DNA from: Chitinophagaceae bacterium
GTDB taxonomy: Bacteria; Bacteroidota; Bacteroidia; Chitinophagales; Chitinophagaceae
Direction of reading: 5' to 3'
Length of the DNA stretch: 64,000 bases
NCBI GenBank assembly: GCA_028288585.1
Contig: JAQBNL010000069.1
Coordinates: 1 to 64,000, forward strand
Position 1 is the stretch's first letter. Each line of letters starts with the position of its first letter. This document shows positions 28,007-38,045 of this stretch, in pieces. The position numbers and the translations under genes are program-made. The notes under the pieces are model-generated. The model saw only the letters and a program-made list of their open reading frames with translations. It made no database searches and was not told where the DNA came from.

Positions 28007-30583
28007 TTAGAAACCAACATTCCTGCCCCTGAAACGGGAAGAATTAATAGTGTTGCCAATACTGCCGCCAAAGCCTACACGATAATCTACACTTATTTTT
28101 TGCCCGTTCCTGGTACCTGCAACAACATCAAACCGAAGCACTTTAAAAATATTCTCCACTCCTGCAAACACTTCTGCATAGCTATTATTTTTATCAACAT
28201 AAAAAACATTTGCGCCATTCAAAAAAGTCCAGTTAAGTTTTTTAAACAAAGGAATTTTATTTGACAGGAGACCATTTAAATGATGCTCAAAATTAAGTAT
28301 GCTATAAAGATGCGCAGTTGTATAAGCTGAATAATAAGGAAGCAATTGAAAGGTGTTCATATATTCTTTTGCAAACTGCGATTCGTTGCCATTAAAGAAC
28401 TGGTAATCCTGGATAAAAACTTTTTTGTTGTTTAAAAATCCTGCTATCGCAACTTTATATTTTATTGCACCGGCAAGTTTTAAATTAACACCATCAGATA
28501 CAGTGAATTTCCATTTATCAAAATCAACATCACTGCCAAGCAGGTTATTGAAGCCATGAGAGAAGTTTAATGCAAATGTTGGATACTTAGAACCTATGGC
28601 AACTTTACTGTGCGGAAACTGTATGTAGCGCTGGCCGGGCTTTATGCTTACATCAACCGATGCTGTTAAAGCCTGGTGACGGGTAAATTGGGCCGGAAGA
28701 ATTAAATAAGGATAATTGGGCGTTAGTTTTGATTTATTCTTTTTGATGATCACAAAATCCGTGGTATTGTCAAGAGGAATCCTGTCTTCATATAAAGCAC
28801 TAACCTCAAAACGGAACCCGCTTTCATAGCGTTTTGTAAAAGATATATCGCCGAAAATATTTTTATAAATTTTTAAATTATTGTGGCCGAAAAATAATGT
28901 GCCAATAGAATTTCCTAATGCTGAAATATTACTTTCTTTATTAAACTGGCTTATCCTTGTTCCCCCGGAAAAATTCCATTCTTCTCTTTTTAATTTTTTA
29001 TCCAGGCTCCAGTCCCTTGTTCTGAAGTTAACGCCCAGCCATGCGTTAAACTGTTTATCACTAAAGCCATAACGAACATTCCGGGTTACGGTTAGATTGG
29101 TTTTCCAGGCCTTGATATACTTCTGGATATTACCGTCAATATTTACCACCAGTCCTTCAACAGTATTATATTGAAGTGATTTTATTACAGCATCCTGGTG
29201 CCATCTGTAATTTCCTTTAGTTGCATAATGTGTCCTGTCGATGCCACTCCAGAATATTTGTTTAAGGGTAATTGGCCCCTGTTGTTTTTTTAAACTATCA
29301 ATATTGCTTTTGCTAAGAACAGAATCTCTTTCATATTGATAAATACTGTCTTTTATTTTATAATCTTTTATTTCTTCAGGCTCCAAAGGCACAGGGCGGA
29401 TACTGTCCCAATACGCGGTGTTTTTTTTGTTTACAGAAGTATCATACTTTATCACTATCCTGTCAAAATAGTTTTTAGGCAAGCGGGGATCAAGATTGTA
29501 TTTGGAATACACGTTTATAAAATTTCCTATTGCATCAATACCAAACTGTTTAAAATTAAAGTGCACCAGCTGGTTTTTTACCCGCCATACATCGTTGCTT
29601 ACGGCAACATGTATCTGTGTTAATTGAAGTGAATCTATGAGTTCAAGCTGCGAGGTTTTTGTAAGTAACAGGTCGCAGCTATGTATCCGCCAGTCACCTT
29701 CAGTAATATTTATAATACCTGAAAATACCGGCTCATAGCTTCTTTTAGCAATAACGCGGATAGAATTTATTTCCTTTCCATCTTCAAAAAAACTGCCCAG
29801 GAATTTATACCTGTAATAATTTAAAGCATTATCTGCAATGGGAGAAATAAAACCCCGCGGATTTATCCGCGAGGTGAACATTGAAACATTATTCTCATAC
29901 AGGCTGATGAAAGTTGGAAAATTAAATCCAAAGCCATTGCTTCCGCTTTGCCTGCCCGATACCACCTCCAGTTTCACTTTACCCGGTTGCTGCATGGCAA
30001 CTTTTGTAATTGATTCTGATAAAAAAATAATTCCCTTGCCGGTTGAATCAAGACGCATTTCTTTTTTGTCTGCATCAGGCACTTTTTGTCCTAATATCCT
30101 GTCGGGCATACTTCTTAATTTAACCAGCCCTTTAATATATGCCTCGCACTCAAATGCTTTTACCTGGCTGTTATAAAAAGATCTTTTCTTAATTGCCTGC
30201 CGTATAATTTCATAAGCCGGATCTTCATCGCCGCTTTTTACAATTATTTCTTTCATCTGAAATTTTTGCAGGGAAAGAATAAAGATTATTTCTTCATCAT
30301 CTTTTCCTACTGTGATTTCTCTTTCCTGTTTTCCATATCCTACATGCTGGCAAACCAATGTATAAGTGCCTGCCTGTACATTGAAATGAAACCTGCCTTC
30401 ACTATTTGCTGTAACCCCACGGGTAGTACCTTTTATAAATACAGAAGAGAATGGAAGAAGATTGCCCTGCTCATTAAATACCGAGCCATAAATGCTTTGC
30501 GCAGAAGAAGCAAGAGAAAAAGAAGCAAGAGAAAAAAATAACAGGGAAATAAATATTGAATTCCGCGGGATATGAAAATGCAT
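28007..30583 (-). CDS. DUF5686 outer-membrane protein with carboxypeptidase regulatory-like domain
   Basis: An 858-residue outer-membrane protein. The start is ATG at 30583, because the ORF-track start one codon upstream is TTG. A signal peptide ending ASSAQ is followed by a carboxypeptidase-regulatory-like beta-sandwich (GSVFNEQGNLLPFSSVFIKGT, about residues 32-115). The DUF5686 part includes SRINPRGFISPIADNALNYYRYK, and the C-terminal half looks like a beta-barrel (alternating strands, ending SRFRGRNVGF). Function is unknown, and it resembles TonB-receptor-like proteins without a plug. It lies 19 bp after the 30603 gene and 100 bp before the 27422 gene, all on the same strand. Confidence 0.87.
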   Translation of the reverse strand: MHFHIPRNSIFISLLFFSLASFSLASSAQSIYGSVFNEQGNLLPFSSVFIKGTTRGVTANSEGRFHFNVQAGTYTLVCQHVGYGKQEREITVGKDDEEIIFILSLQKFQMKEIIVKSGDEDPAYEIIRQAIKKRSFYNSQVKAFECEAYIKGLVKLRSMPDRILGQKVPDADKKEMRLDSTGKGIIFLSESITKVAMQQPGKVKLEVVSGRQSGSNGFGFNFPTFISLYENNVSMFTSRINPRGFISPIADNALNYYRYKFLGSFFEDGKEINSIRVIAKRSYEPVFSGIINITEGDWRIHSCDLLLTKTSQLELIDSLQLTQIHVAVSNDVWRVKNQLVHFNFKQFGIDAIGNFINVYSKYNLDPRLPKNYFDRIVIKYDTSVNKKNTAYWDSIRPVPLEPEEIKDYKIKDSIYQYERDSVLSKSNIDSLKKQQGPITLKQIFWSGIDRTHYATKGNYRWHQDAVIKSLQYNTVEGLVVNIDGNIQKYIKAWKTNLTVTRNVRYGFSDKQFNAWLGVNFRTRDWSLDKKLKREEWNFSGGTRISQFNKESNISALGNSIGTLFFGHNNLKIYKNIFGDISFTKRYESGFRFEVSALYEDRIPLDNTTDFVIIKKNKSKLTPNYPYLILPAQFTRHQALTASVDVSIKPGQRYIQFPHSKVAIGSKYPTFALNFSHGFNNLLGSDVDFDKWKFTVSDGVNLKLAGAIKYKVAIAGFLNNKKVFIQDYQFFNGNESQFAKEYMNTFQLLPYYSAYTTAHLYSILNFEHHLNGLLSNKIPLFKKLNWTFLNGANVFYVDKNNSYAEVFAGVENIFKVLRFDVVAGTRNGQKISVDYRVGFGGSIGNTINSSRFRGRNVGF

Positions 30584-30602
30584 CAACGAATTTAAACAGA
30601 AA

Positions 30603-30962
30603 TCAGTAAGAAGGTGAAACCTTTTTCTTTCTCAGAAAGCTTCCGGTCATTGCCGCAAAGCCGGCAACCAGTCCACCAATCAATGCAGTAGCAAGCATTA
30701 GTAAATATGGGCTGTCAATTTTTAAAATAACCAATGATACTTTATGTGCAAGAATATGCTCATTGCTGCTGCTTATCCAAAAACTTAATACACCCCATAA
30801 TAAAAACAATGCAAGAAATCCTGTGAGAAAACTCATTCCTGCTGATTGCGCAATTAATGCAGCAACTATAAAAGCAACAATCGCAATGCTCCACCATGGA
30901 AAATACAGGCAGGCGGCAAAGCTTAACAATGCAATGAGGATTATTGATACTATGAATTTCAT
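30603..30962 (-). CDS. small integral membrane protein
   Basis: A 119-residue protein with four predicted membrane segments (for example FIVSIILIALLSFAACLYF and LLMLATALIGGLVAGFAAM). No enzymatic motif and no recognised domain, so it is of unknown function. It sits directly upstream of the DUF5686 gene with a 19-bp gap, suggesting a shared transcript. Confidence 0.72.
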   Translation of the reverse strand: MKFIVSIILIALLSFAACLYFPWWSIAIVAFIVAALIAQSAGMSFLTGFLALFLLWGVLSFWISSSNEHILAHKVSLVILKIDSPYLLMLATALIGGLVAGFAAMTGSFLRKKKVSPSY

Positions 30963-31086
30963 TTTACTATTTTTAGCCTCACCCTCATTCCCTCTCCTAT
31001 AAAGAGGGAGGCCAGGGATTTGGAAGCGATGAACTTTTGTTTTTTACATTTCAACATTATCCTCAATATTCAATTGCATATCTAAC

Positions 31087-33516
31087 TTATTTAGCGAACG
31101 TTATTTTCCCTTTTACACGTTTATCGCTTTCTTCAGATTGCTTCATTACCCAGATGGCATAATATTTTCCTGCAACCCAGGTATCAATAAAATTGTCGTA
31201 ATATTTGCTGCCTGGATTTCCGCTTTGCCCGCCGGGATAAACGCCATAAGCTTCTGTTTGCGGTGTTAATGAAACTATCATTCTCCAGCTGGGACCATGA
31301 TTGGACTTTGCAGCATTAATACAATGCGTTCCCCCGCCAATTGGTAAATGAAGCCTGCTGAAGGGGTCTAACTTAGTAAGGTGCACCACTTTGGTATCTT
31401 TATACTTTGCCCATTCAAGCCTGCCTTTGCTTTCAGCATCTTTTAATTCAACAACAGCTTTTTTAAATGAAGCCGTCACCTCATCCGCAAGTGTTTCTGT
31501 TGGTGATGTATTTATATCGTCTAAAAATTTAAATGCAGAATCTTTTAATATTGCTTCCAGTAAAGTGCTTTCATAGGGTTTCATAATAGTTTTAGGAGCT
31601 TTGGCAAATTCATCGTTCCACACGGTATCCTCAAAATGCGCCCATGTTAAATAAAATACTGTAGCGCCTTTGGAAGTAACATCATTTCTGAAATCCCATG
31701 TTCTTAAAATATTAAAATATTTTTTTTCTTCCGCACTCAATTCATTCTCTTTCATATTTTTCAAAAACACGGGTGCTGCCATTTCTGCAAATACATTATA
31801 ATTATCTGTTTGCAATTTTTTTATATCATCTACAGTAATATTATTCATTGCGTTTAACCGGCGGTTAATAGTAATGCCACGATAAGGTGTATACCCGCTG
31901 CCAAGATAATAAGGATAGGTAGAATCAGCAGGGCGTTGATTGGCACTGCTTACAAAATTTCTTTCCGGATTATATTGAAACGGCGTTTCATCCATTGGTA
32001 TCATTGCCTGCCACATATAGCTGCTGTCAGTGCCGGGCATTATAAAATCCCCCTGCCCTTTCCATTTGGCCGGAAATTCTCCCTGTGTTCTTATAGCAAT
32101 GTCACCGCTCTTTGTTGCGAAAACACAATTTTGTCCCGGTGTATGAAGATTCACCACAGCTGCTGAATAATCTGCATAATTTTTTGCACGGTTAAGCATG
32201 TTAAATATTTTCAGCTCATTACTCGGGTCATGTGCTTTCCATCGCACTGCATAATCTCTATTGCCCGTTGTTTTATTACCTGTAAAATTTTTATCAAACA
32301 TTACGGGTCCAAAAACTGTGTAGGCAACTGTATCAATATAATCAGGTTTACCTTTTATTTTTATTGCCTCAAATCTGAAGTCAGTTTTTTTCCATTCATT
32401 ATTAAACCAATATTCCTGCCTGCTCTCATCTTTAAATTTAATTTCATAATAATCTCTTACATCTCTTCCGCCATTTGTAAAGCCAAAAGCACAGCTGTCA
32501 TTAAACCCTATTATAATGCCGGGGGAGCCTGGAAAACTTACACCATACGCATTAAAGTTTGGTGTAGATATCTGCATTTCATACCAAAGCGACGGAAGGT
32601 TTAAACCCAGGTGTGGATCGTTTGCTAAGATTGGGTAGCCGCTTTGTGTTTTCTTTCCGCTTACAGCCCAGTTGTTGCTGCCATTATCTTTATCAGGTTT
32701 TTGTTCAGTAAGAGATATTGGTGAAGTATTATTAAAGTATAATGAATCTGCTGTGGCCGGAATTTTAAGTTCAACTTTTGGTTTTGAATAAACGGTACCC
32801 TTTGGAATAATTGGATCAGCAGAATCGGGGATAGCAGGATATAGCTTTGCAAAATCTTCTTTTGAAAAAAAATTTTTTGCATTGGTCATCTCAAAATCAT
32901 TTTCATGCGCTGCCAGGTCATATGCCATATATTTTAAAAACAAAGCTGTTTTAAAATTATTCCATTTTTCAGGCTTGTATCCAATCAACTTATACTCAAT
33001 AGGTAAACTGCTCTCGTTTAAACTTTCAATCCAGGCATTTACCCCGGCGGTATAGGCATCACATTCCGACTTCATTACCGTGTCTTTTTCAACTTCCCGT
33101 AAAGCATTTTCTGCGGCATATACCATCCCCAGTCTTCTAAATTCCCTGTCATGATTTAATGCAACGTCACCCACTATTTCACTGGCTCTGCCTGCTGCGG
33201 CATGTGTTTGCAACTCCATTTGCCACAAACGAAACTTAGCATGTAAATAGCCCTGAACAAAATATGCATCGTTTTCCTGCTCAGCAAAAATGTGGGGTAC
33301 AAGGCGGTCATCTAAGTAAACATTTACTTTACCCGTAAGCTGGGGAAAAGAAAGGTTTGCAGTAAAATCTTCATTAACCGGCTCGGCATTTTGCCATATG
33401 CCATGTTGAGGGCTTAACAATTTACCCAAAGGCGCCGGCAGCAGTAAAGAAGTATTCAGAATAATAATTAATGCTGCTGTAATAAAACCGAAAATAATAA
33501 AAGGTATAACTCTCAT
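31087..33516 (-). CDS. penicillin acylase family protein (S45 Ntn-hydrolase)
   Basis: An 809-residue protein starting at MRVIPFIIFGF (27 bp inside the ORF), with an N-terminal membrane anchor or signal. It has the alpha-chain, spacer and beta-chain layout of the S45 family. Autocleavage is expected before the Ser in GSNNWAVSG, making Ser the N-terminal nucleophile of the beta chain. The oxyanion-hole region GFTNGGRDVRDYYEIKF and the HCINAAKSNHGPSWRMIV part support the fold. Such enzymes cleave amides, including acyl-homoserine lactones and beta-lactams, in the periplasm. The real substrate is unknown. Confidence 0.92.
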   Translation of the reverse strand: MRVIPFIIFGFITAALIIILNTSLLLPAPLGKLLSPQHGIWQNAEPVNEDFTANLSFPQLTGKVNVYLDDRLVPHIFAEQENDAYFVQGYLHAKFRLWQMELQTHAAAGRASEIVGDVALNHDREFRRLGMVYAAENALREVEKDTVMKSECDAYTAGVNAWIESLNESSLPIEYKLIGYKPEKWNNFKTALFLKYMAYDLAAHENDFEMTNAKNFFSKEDFAKLYPAIPDSADPIIPKGTVYSKPKVELKIPATADSLYFNNTSPISLTEQKPDKDNGSNNWAVSGKKTQSGYPILANDPHLGLNLPSLWYEMQISTPNFNAYGVSFPGSPGIIIGFNDSCAFGFTNGGRDVRDYYEIKFKDESRQEYWFNNEWKKTDFRFEAIKIKGKPDYIDTVAYTVFGPVMFDKNFTGNKTTGNRDYAVRWKAHDPSNELKIFNMLNRAKNYADYSAAVVNLHTPGQNCVFATKSGDIAIRTQGEFPAKWKGQGDFIMPGTDSSYMWQAMIPMDETPFQYNPERNFVSSANQRPADSTYPYYLGSGYTPYRGITINRRLNAMNNITVDDIKKLQTDNYNVFAEMAAPVFLKNMKENELSAEEKKYFNILRTWDFRNDVTSKGATVFYLTWAHFEDTVWNDEFAKAPKTIMKPYESTLLEAILKDSAFKFLDDINTSPTETLADEVTASFKKAVVELKDAESKGRLEWAKYKDTKVVHLTKLDPFSRLHLPIGGGTHCINAAKSNHGPSWRMIVSLTPQTEAYGVYPGGQSGNPGSKYYDNFIDTWVAGKYYAIWVMKQSEESDKRVKGKITFAK

Positions 33517-33596
33517 AAATGATTTGGTAATGTAAAATAACATAAAAAAGTAACCAGTGATAAGTTATCGGTAATAAGTTGTAAGTATTTTTGAGC

Positions 33597-34205
33597 ATGG
33601 ATATTTCACAGGATACAAAGAATATTTTAGGATTGCAATTGCCCACTGACCCACGATGGGTTGACCTGGCAAGTATTTCCCTGGAAGATATTTTAACTGA
33701 CCATGCTTACTGCGAGCAAAAGGCTGCCAACACCTGCATTTCTCTTATAACAAAATATAGTGATAAAGATGATTTAGTTAATGAGCTTTCTCCAATTGTA
33801 ACAGAGGAATGGGGCCACTTTCGTTTGGTGCTTGCTGAATTAAGAAAAAGAAACCTGCAGTTGGGCAAACAACGTAAAGATGAATATGTAAATAAACTTT
33901 TAGCGTTTCAAAAAAAAGGTGGCAACCCTGAAGAACGGTTTTTAGACCTCCTTTTAACTATGGCTTTAATTGAGGCACGCAGCTGTGAACGTTTTAAACG
34001 ATTAAGTGAAGGGCTGGCGGATGAATACATGAGAAATTTTTACAGGAAGTTTATGGAAAGCGAGGCCGGTCATTATACCTTGTTTATAACCTTGGCAGAA
34101 ACCTATATTGCAAAAGAAAGAGTTAGGGTAAGATGGAAAGAGTGGCTTGCCTATGAAGCAGGTGTAATACAAAATTTAGAAGTTAGAGGAGACAGGGTAC
34201 ATTGA
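33597..34205 (+). CDS. miaE: tRNA-(2-methylthio-N6-isopentenyl/hydroxyisopentenyl adenosine) hydroxylase MiaE
   Basis: A 202-residue ferritin-like di-iron enzyme starting at the ATG at 33597 (MDISQDTKNILGL), since the ORF's 33591 start is TTG. Iron ligands lie in EQKAAN, EEWGHFRL, EARSCERF and ESEAGHYTLF. It hydroxylates the isopentenyl side chain of ms2i6A37 in tRNA using O2 and reductant. The length fits the short MiaE form. It is divergent from the penicillin acylase gene with about 80 bp between. Confidence 0.9.
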   Translation: MDISQDTKNILGLQLPTDPRWVDLASISLEDILTDHAYCEQKAANTCISLITKYSDKDDLVNELSPIVTEEWGHFRLVLAELRKRNLQLGKQRKDEYVNKLLAFQKKGGNPEERFLDLLLTMALIEARSCERFKRLSEGLADEYMRNFYRKFMESEAGHYTLFITLAETYIAKERVRVRWKEWLAYEAGVIQNLEVRGDRVH

Positions 34206-34298
34206 TTTATACAAAAAATAACTTTACGTTATACAACTGCCCCGGTTATTAAATATATTTTTGAGAATATTTTTTAATCATTAACCACTGAACCACTA

Positions 34299-35018
34299 AT
34301 GAAATTATTTATTATTGCAGCACTGCTGCTTATTTCAATTTCTTCTTTTGCCCAAAGTAATATTTTAAAATCCACCCGTAACAGTGCAATAAAAATAGAT
34401 GGCGATGCATCAGAATGGAGCCAACCTCTAAGGTTCTATGATAAGGATACCAAACTATTTTTTGATTTCTCTAACGATGATTCTCATTTATTTCTATGCT
34501 TTCAAACTAATGATAATGCAGAGCAAATGAAAATCATGCTTGCAGGAATGACAGTTACATTAAAGATAAAAGGCAATGGTAAAGCTTCCATAAAGTTTCC
34601 CCTGCAGCAAGCTGAAAAAAACATGATGCAGGTGAAAGGCTTTAAAACAAAAGATGGAGTAATTGCGGCAAATGATAACTCAGGAATAAACGTTTCAATT
34701 GGCCGAAGTGATAATAACCTGGCATATGAAATTGCAATCCCATTAAAAGAATTATCAGGAGATGATTATATAAAAGACTTTGATAAAGACCTTGAGCTTA
34801 CAGTGGAAATTCATCCTTTAAAACAACCCGGTTCAGGTGATGAAAAAAACTATTCAGGAGGACAAGGTGGTGGCAGAGGAAAAATGGGTGGTGGTGGTGG
34901 CGGACAAGGCAGAGGTGGCGGGCAGAGAAATGATGAAAGCAGCCCCGAACATAATACAGATAGAACAAGTATGTCTGAAAAAACAGAATTCAAACAAAAG
35001 TTTACGCTGACAAAATAA
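34299..35018 (+). CDS. secreted CBM9-like protein with Gly-rich tail
   Basis: A 239-residue protein with a signal peptide ending ISSFAQ. Residues about 25-180 look like a DOMON/CBM9-type beta-sandwich (IKIDGDASEWSQPLRFYDKD, then LFFDFSNDDSHLFLCFQ). The tail is a Gly-rich, Arg-containing low-complexity stretch (GGGRGKMGGGGGGQGRGGG) followed by a charged end. It is exported and may bind a sugar or other ligand. The tail may be disordered or bind surfaces. Function is not assigned. Confidence 0.72.
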   Translation: MKLFIIAALLLISISSFAQSNILKSTRNSAIKIDGDASEWSQPLRFYDKDTKLFFDFSNDDSHLFLCFQTNDNAEQMKIMLAGMTVTLKIKGNGKASIKFPLQQAEKNMMQVKGFKTKDGVIAANDNSGINVSIGRSDNNLAYEIAIPLKELSGDDYIKDFDKDLELTVEIHPLKQPGSGDEKNYSGGQGGGRGKMGGGGGGQGRGGGQRNDESSPEHNTDRTSMSEKTEFKQKFTLTK

Positions 35019-35065
35019 ATTGTATCCATATTATTTGCAGGCAGGGTTTTTGAGACACCCCGTTC

Positions 35066-36376
35066 ATGGCAAACCAGGCGGATATTTCTGAGGTAAATAT
35101 ATCGGAAAGAAAAAGTGAGGGATGGATAAATAAGATCTCCTCTACATTTCCTGCATTGCAAAGCAGGAATTATAAATTATATTTTAGCGGGCAGTTATTT
35201 TCACTTATTGGTACCTGGCTGCAAATTGTTGCAGAAGGCTGGCTTGTTTTAAAACTAACTAACTCTGCTTTTCTTATTGGCCTTGTTGCCGCTCTTGCCA
35301 CACTTCCTTCGCTTTTATTCACACTTTTTGGAGGAGTGATCGTGGACAGGTTCCCTAAAAGAAAAATATTATTGATAACGCAATCATGCGCTATGGTACT
35401 GGCATTAATATATGGAACGCTTACTCTTTTAAACGTCATCACCATTTGGGAAATAGGACTATTGGCTTTTTTATTAGGATTAGTTGGCGCTGTAGATGCA
35501 CCGGCACGACAATCTTTTGTATCGGAAATCGTAAATAAAGATCAGCTTCCGTCAGCCATTGCACTTAACTCAGGGGCATTTAATTCAGCACGGGTCATTG
35601 GTCCCGGTATTGCCGGAATTTTAATTGCGATAACAGGGCCAGGCGGTGCATTTATAGTTAACGGATTAAGTTATATCGCTGTTATCATTGCTTTATTAAA
35701 TATGCAATTAAACAAAATTTCGGTACGCAAAAAGCAAAATGCATTTACCGCAATTAAAGACGGCTTATCATACTCATTTGCTCACCCGATCATTCGTACA
35801 CTCATAATTCTTACAGGTATCTCTTCCATTTTTGGATGGTCGTACACCACCCTTATGCCATACATAGCACATAATAAATTTCATTTAGATGCCGCAGGAT
35901 TGGGCTCTTTATATGTTGCCACGGGGTTGGGGGCTTTACTGGCTACTGTAATTATTTCGATATTTTCCAAAAAAGTTTCGCCGGTTACATTTATAATAGG
36001 CGGCAATATGTTGTTTGCTGTAAGTCTTCTTTTATTCAGTAATATAAAAAATTATCACATAGCACTGGTATTGCTATTTATTGCAGGTATTGGTTTAATA
36101 AGCCAGTTCTCTACTATAAATACTACCATACAAAGTTTAGTGAAAGATGAATTTAGAGGGAGAGTAATGAGTATTTATGTATTAATGTTCTTAGGGCTTG
36201 CCCCCATTGGTAATTTTGAAGTGGGATGGCTGTCAGAAAAATGGGGAACTGATTTTGCGATAAGCTTCGGTGCTGTAGTTGTTTTTATTTCAGGACTTAC
36301 GATTTATTTAGCAAGAAATAAAATAAGAGAAGCGCATGCTGAATATAAGAGCGAACAAATAACTCATCCTGCATAA
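35066..36376 (+). CDS. MFS transporter (MFS_3/EntS-like)
   Basis: A 436-residue inner-membrane transporter with about 12 predicted segments. The first loop motif appears as GGVIVDRFPKRKILL (motif A) and the second-half repeat as DEFRGRVMSIYV. It fits the MFS_3 group, which includes the enterobactin exporter EntS and other drug or siderophore exporters. The substrate is unknown. It may be cotranscribed with the CBM9-like gene 47 bp upstream. Confidence 0.88.
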   Translation: MANQADISEVNISERKSEGWINKISSTFPALQSRNYKLYFSGQLFSLIGTWLQIVAEGWLVLKLTNSAFLIGLVAALATLPSLLFTLFGGVIVDRFPKRKILLITQSCAMVLALIYGTLTLLNVITIWEIGLLAFLLGLVGAVDAPARQSFVSEIVNKDQLPSAIALNSGAFNSARVIGPGIAGILIAITGPGGAFIVNGLSYIAVIIALLNMQLNKISVRKKQNAFTAIKDGLSYSFAHPIIRTLIILTGISSIFGWSYTTLMPYIAHNKFHLDAAGLGSLYVATGLGALLATVIISIFSKKVSPVTFIIGGNMLFAVSLLLFSNIKNYHIALVLLFIAGIGLISQFSTINTTIQSLVKDEFRGRVMSIYVLMFLGLAPIGNFEVGWLSEKWGTDFAISFGAVVVFISGLTIYLARNKIREAHAEYKSEQITHPA

Positions 36377-36390
36377 CATAGGAATAATCG

Positions 36391-36804
36391 TTAAAAAATT
36401 AAAACAAAAGTTCCTCCAATAATAAGCAAGGCGCCAACAGTGGTTTTCATCGTTAAAGGTTCTCCTAAAAAAATTACGGCTAAAATAATCGCTATTGCGA
36501 CGCTCATTTTATCAACCGGCGCTACCTGCGAAACTTTCCCCAGTTGCAATGCCTTAAAATAAAATATCCATGATAACCCCGTTGCAATACCTGAAAGACA
36601 CAGGAATAAAATATTTTGTTTTGATAGTGTGCTTATAGTTGAAGTGCTGCCCCTGAAAAATGCAATGCCCCATGCAAGAATTAGAATAACAACTGTCCGG
36701 ATAGCAGTCGCCAGGTCTGTATCAACTCCTTTAATTCCAACCTTGGCAAAGATGGCTGTAAGGGCTGCAAATAATGCAGAGAGTAAAGCATATATCCACC
36801 ACAT
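36391..36804 (-). CDS. EamA family half-size transporter
   Basis: A 137-residue protein with one EamA (DMT) domain of about five hydrophobic segments, from MWWIYALLSALFAALTAIFAKVG to GALLIIGGTFVLI. Full DMT transporters carry two such domains; proteins of this single-domain length are a known subgroup that pairs up in the membrane. The substrate is unknown. It follows the luciferase-like gene by 18 bp on the same strand. Confidence 0.85.
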   Translation of the reverse strand: MWWIYALLSALFAALTAIFAKVGIKGVDTDLATAIRTVVILILAWGIAFFRGSTSTISTLSKQNILFLCLSGIATGLSWIFYFKALQLGKVSQVAPVDKMSVAIAIILAVIFLGEPLTMKTTVGALLIIGGTFVLIF

Positions 36805-36822
36805 ATAAATAGGTTTTTAGTT

Positions 36823-37833
36823 TTAATTTATTCCTTTAAAGAATGGCGCTATTAATTCATAAGAATGAATTTTAGCAGCGTTGTCATAAATATAGGATGC
36901 CACCATTATTTCATCCACACCCGTATCATCTAAAAAAGTTTGCAACCTTTTATGAACAGTTTCTGCACTGCCAATAAAAGTGTATTGCATCATCTGCTTT
37001 ACTGCTGCCTCTTCATATTCGCTCCAAACGCCATCCATACTTTTTATTGGAGGTTGTAGGGGCATTCGTTTATTGGTTACAATGCCCATAGCAAGGCGGT
37101 AGAAAGAACTGGCAAGATATTGTGCCTCCTCATCCGTATCGGCTGCAATTATATTTATGCAAGTCATTGAATAAGGTTGCTGCAATTCGCCGGAGGGTGT
37201 AAACCGCTGGCGATATAATTTTAATGCCTCCTGCAAAAGTGCAGGTGCAAAGTGAGCGGCAAATGCGAAAGGCAAACCCAGTACGGCAGCCAGTTGTGCA
37301 CTGTAAGTACTGGAACCTAAAAGCCATATAGGTACTTGTGTTCCTTCGCCCGGTATAGCACGAACTTTTGTTCCGACGCTTCGTGGCGCTAAATAATTTT
37401 TGAGTTCTATAACATCCTGCGGAAAGTCATCTATATTGCCATTTAAATTTCTGCGTAACGCAAAAGAAGTAAGCTGGTCTGTGCCTGGCGCCCTGCCTAA
37501 CCCAAGGTCAATTCTGCCGGGATAAAGTGATTCCAGCGTACCGAATTGTTCTGCAATAATTAATGGTGCATGATTGGGAAGCATAACGCCGCCTGCGCCT
37601 ACACGAATGGATGAAGTGCCCGCAGCTATGTAGCCAATTAATACCGATGTTGCAGAACTGGCAATGTTTTCCATATTGTGATGTTCGGCAAACCAATAAC
37701 GGTTGTAACCCAATTGCTCTACACGCTTTGCAACCTGCAGGCTCTTTCTGAAAGAATCTGCGGGAATATCTCCCTGTACTATTGTTGCCAGGTCGAGCAC
37801 ACTTACGGGTATGTCACTTAATTTTTTCTTCAT
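36823..37833 (-). CDS. luciferase-like (LLM) flavin-dependent oxidoreductase
   Basis: A 336-residue bacterial-luciferase-family TIM barrel. Recognisable parts are [48 protein letters not shown] and [23 protein letters not shown], typical of the YhbW/MsnO8 group. It uses reduced flavin, probably FMNH2, with O2 to oxidise an unknown substrate. It is in an operon with the EamA transporter. Confidence 0.92.
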   Translation of the reverse strand: MKKKLSDIPVSVLDLATIVQGDIPADSFRKSLQVAKRVEQLGYNRYWFAEHHNMENIASSATSVLIGYIAAGTSSIRVGAGGVMLPNHAPLIIAEQFGTLESLYPGRIDLGLGRAPGTDQLTSFALRRNLNGNIDDFPQDVIELKNYLAPRSVGTKVRAIPGEGTQVPIWLLGSSTYSAQLAAVLGLPFAFAAHFAPALLQEALKLYRQRFTPSGELQQPYSMTCINIIAADTDEEAQYLASSFYRLAMGIVTNKRMPLQPPIKSMDGVWSEYEEAAVKQMMQYTFIGSAETVHKRLQTFLDDTGVDEIMVASYIYDNAAKIHSYELIAPFFKGIN

Positions 37834-38045
37834 GTATTTTTTTATGTCTATATCCTTTACAAAAATGCTTCCTAAATACTAAACATGACAGGGTAACAGC
37901 ATTTACAAAAAAATTTATTAAAATTGTACTTCAAACCATAATAATTTTCTCACACATTTGTTATTTTATACTTACACAAAATATTAAACGTTCATAGTTG
38001 GAACGGGCATTGCTATAATTATAGATTTATTAATTTTTTATAAGA

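Noticed and set aside
29855-29872. GC-rich palindrome inside the DUF5686 gene as an inserted REP
   Set aside because: It encodes PRGFISPIADN, a conserved part of the family, so coding constraint explains it.
30963-31086. CCCTCTCC/GAGGGAGG hairpin between membrane protein and penicillin acylase genes
   Set aside because: Both neighbours are on the minus strand and no clean T run follows in that direction, so it is probably a common intergenic repeat and not callable as a terminator.
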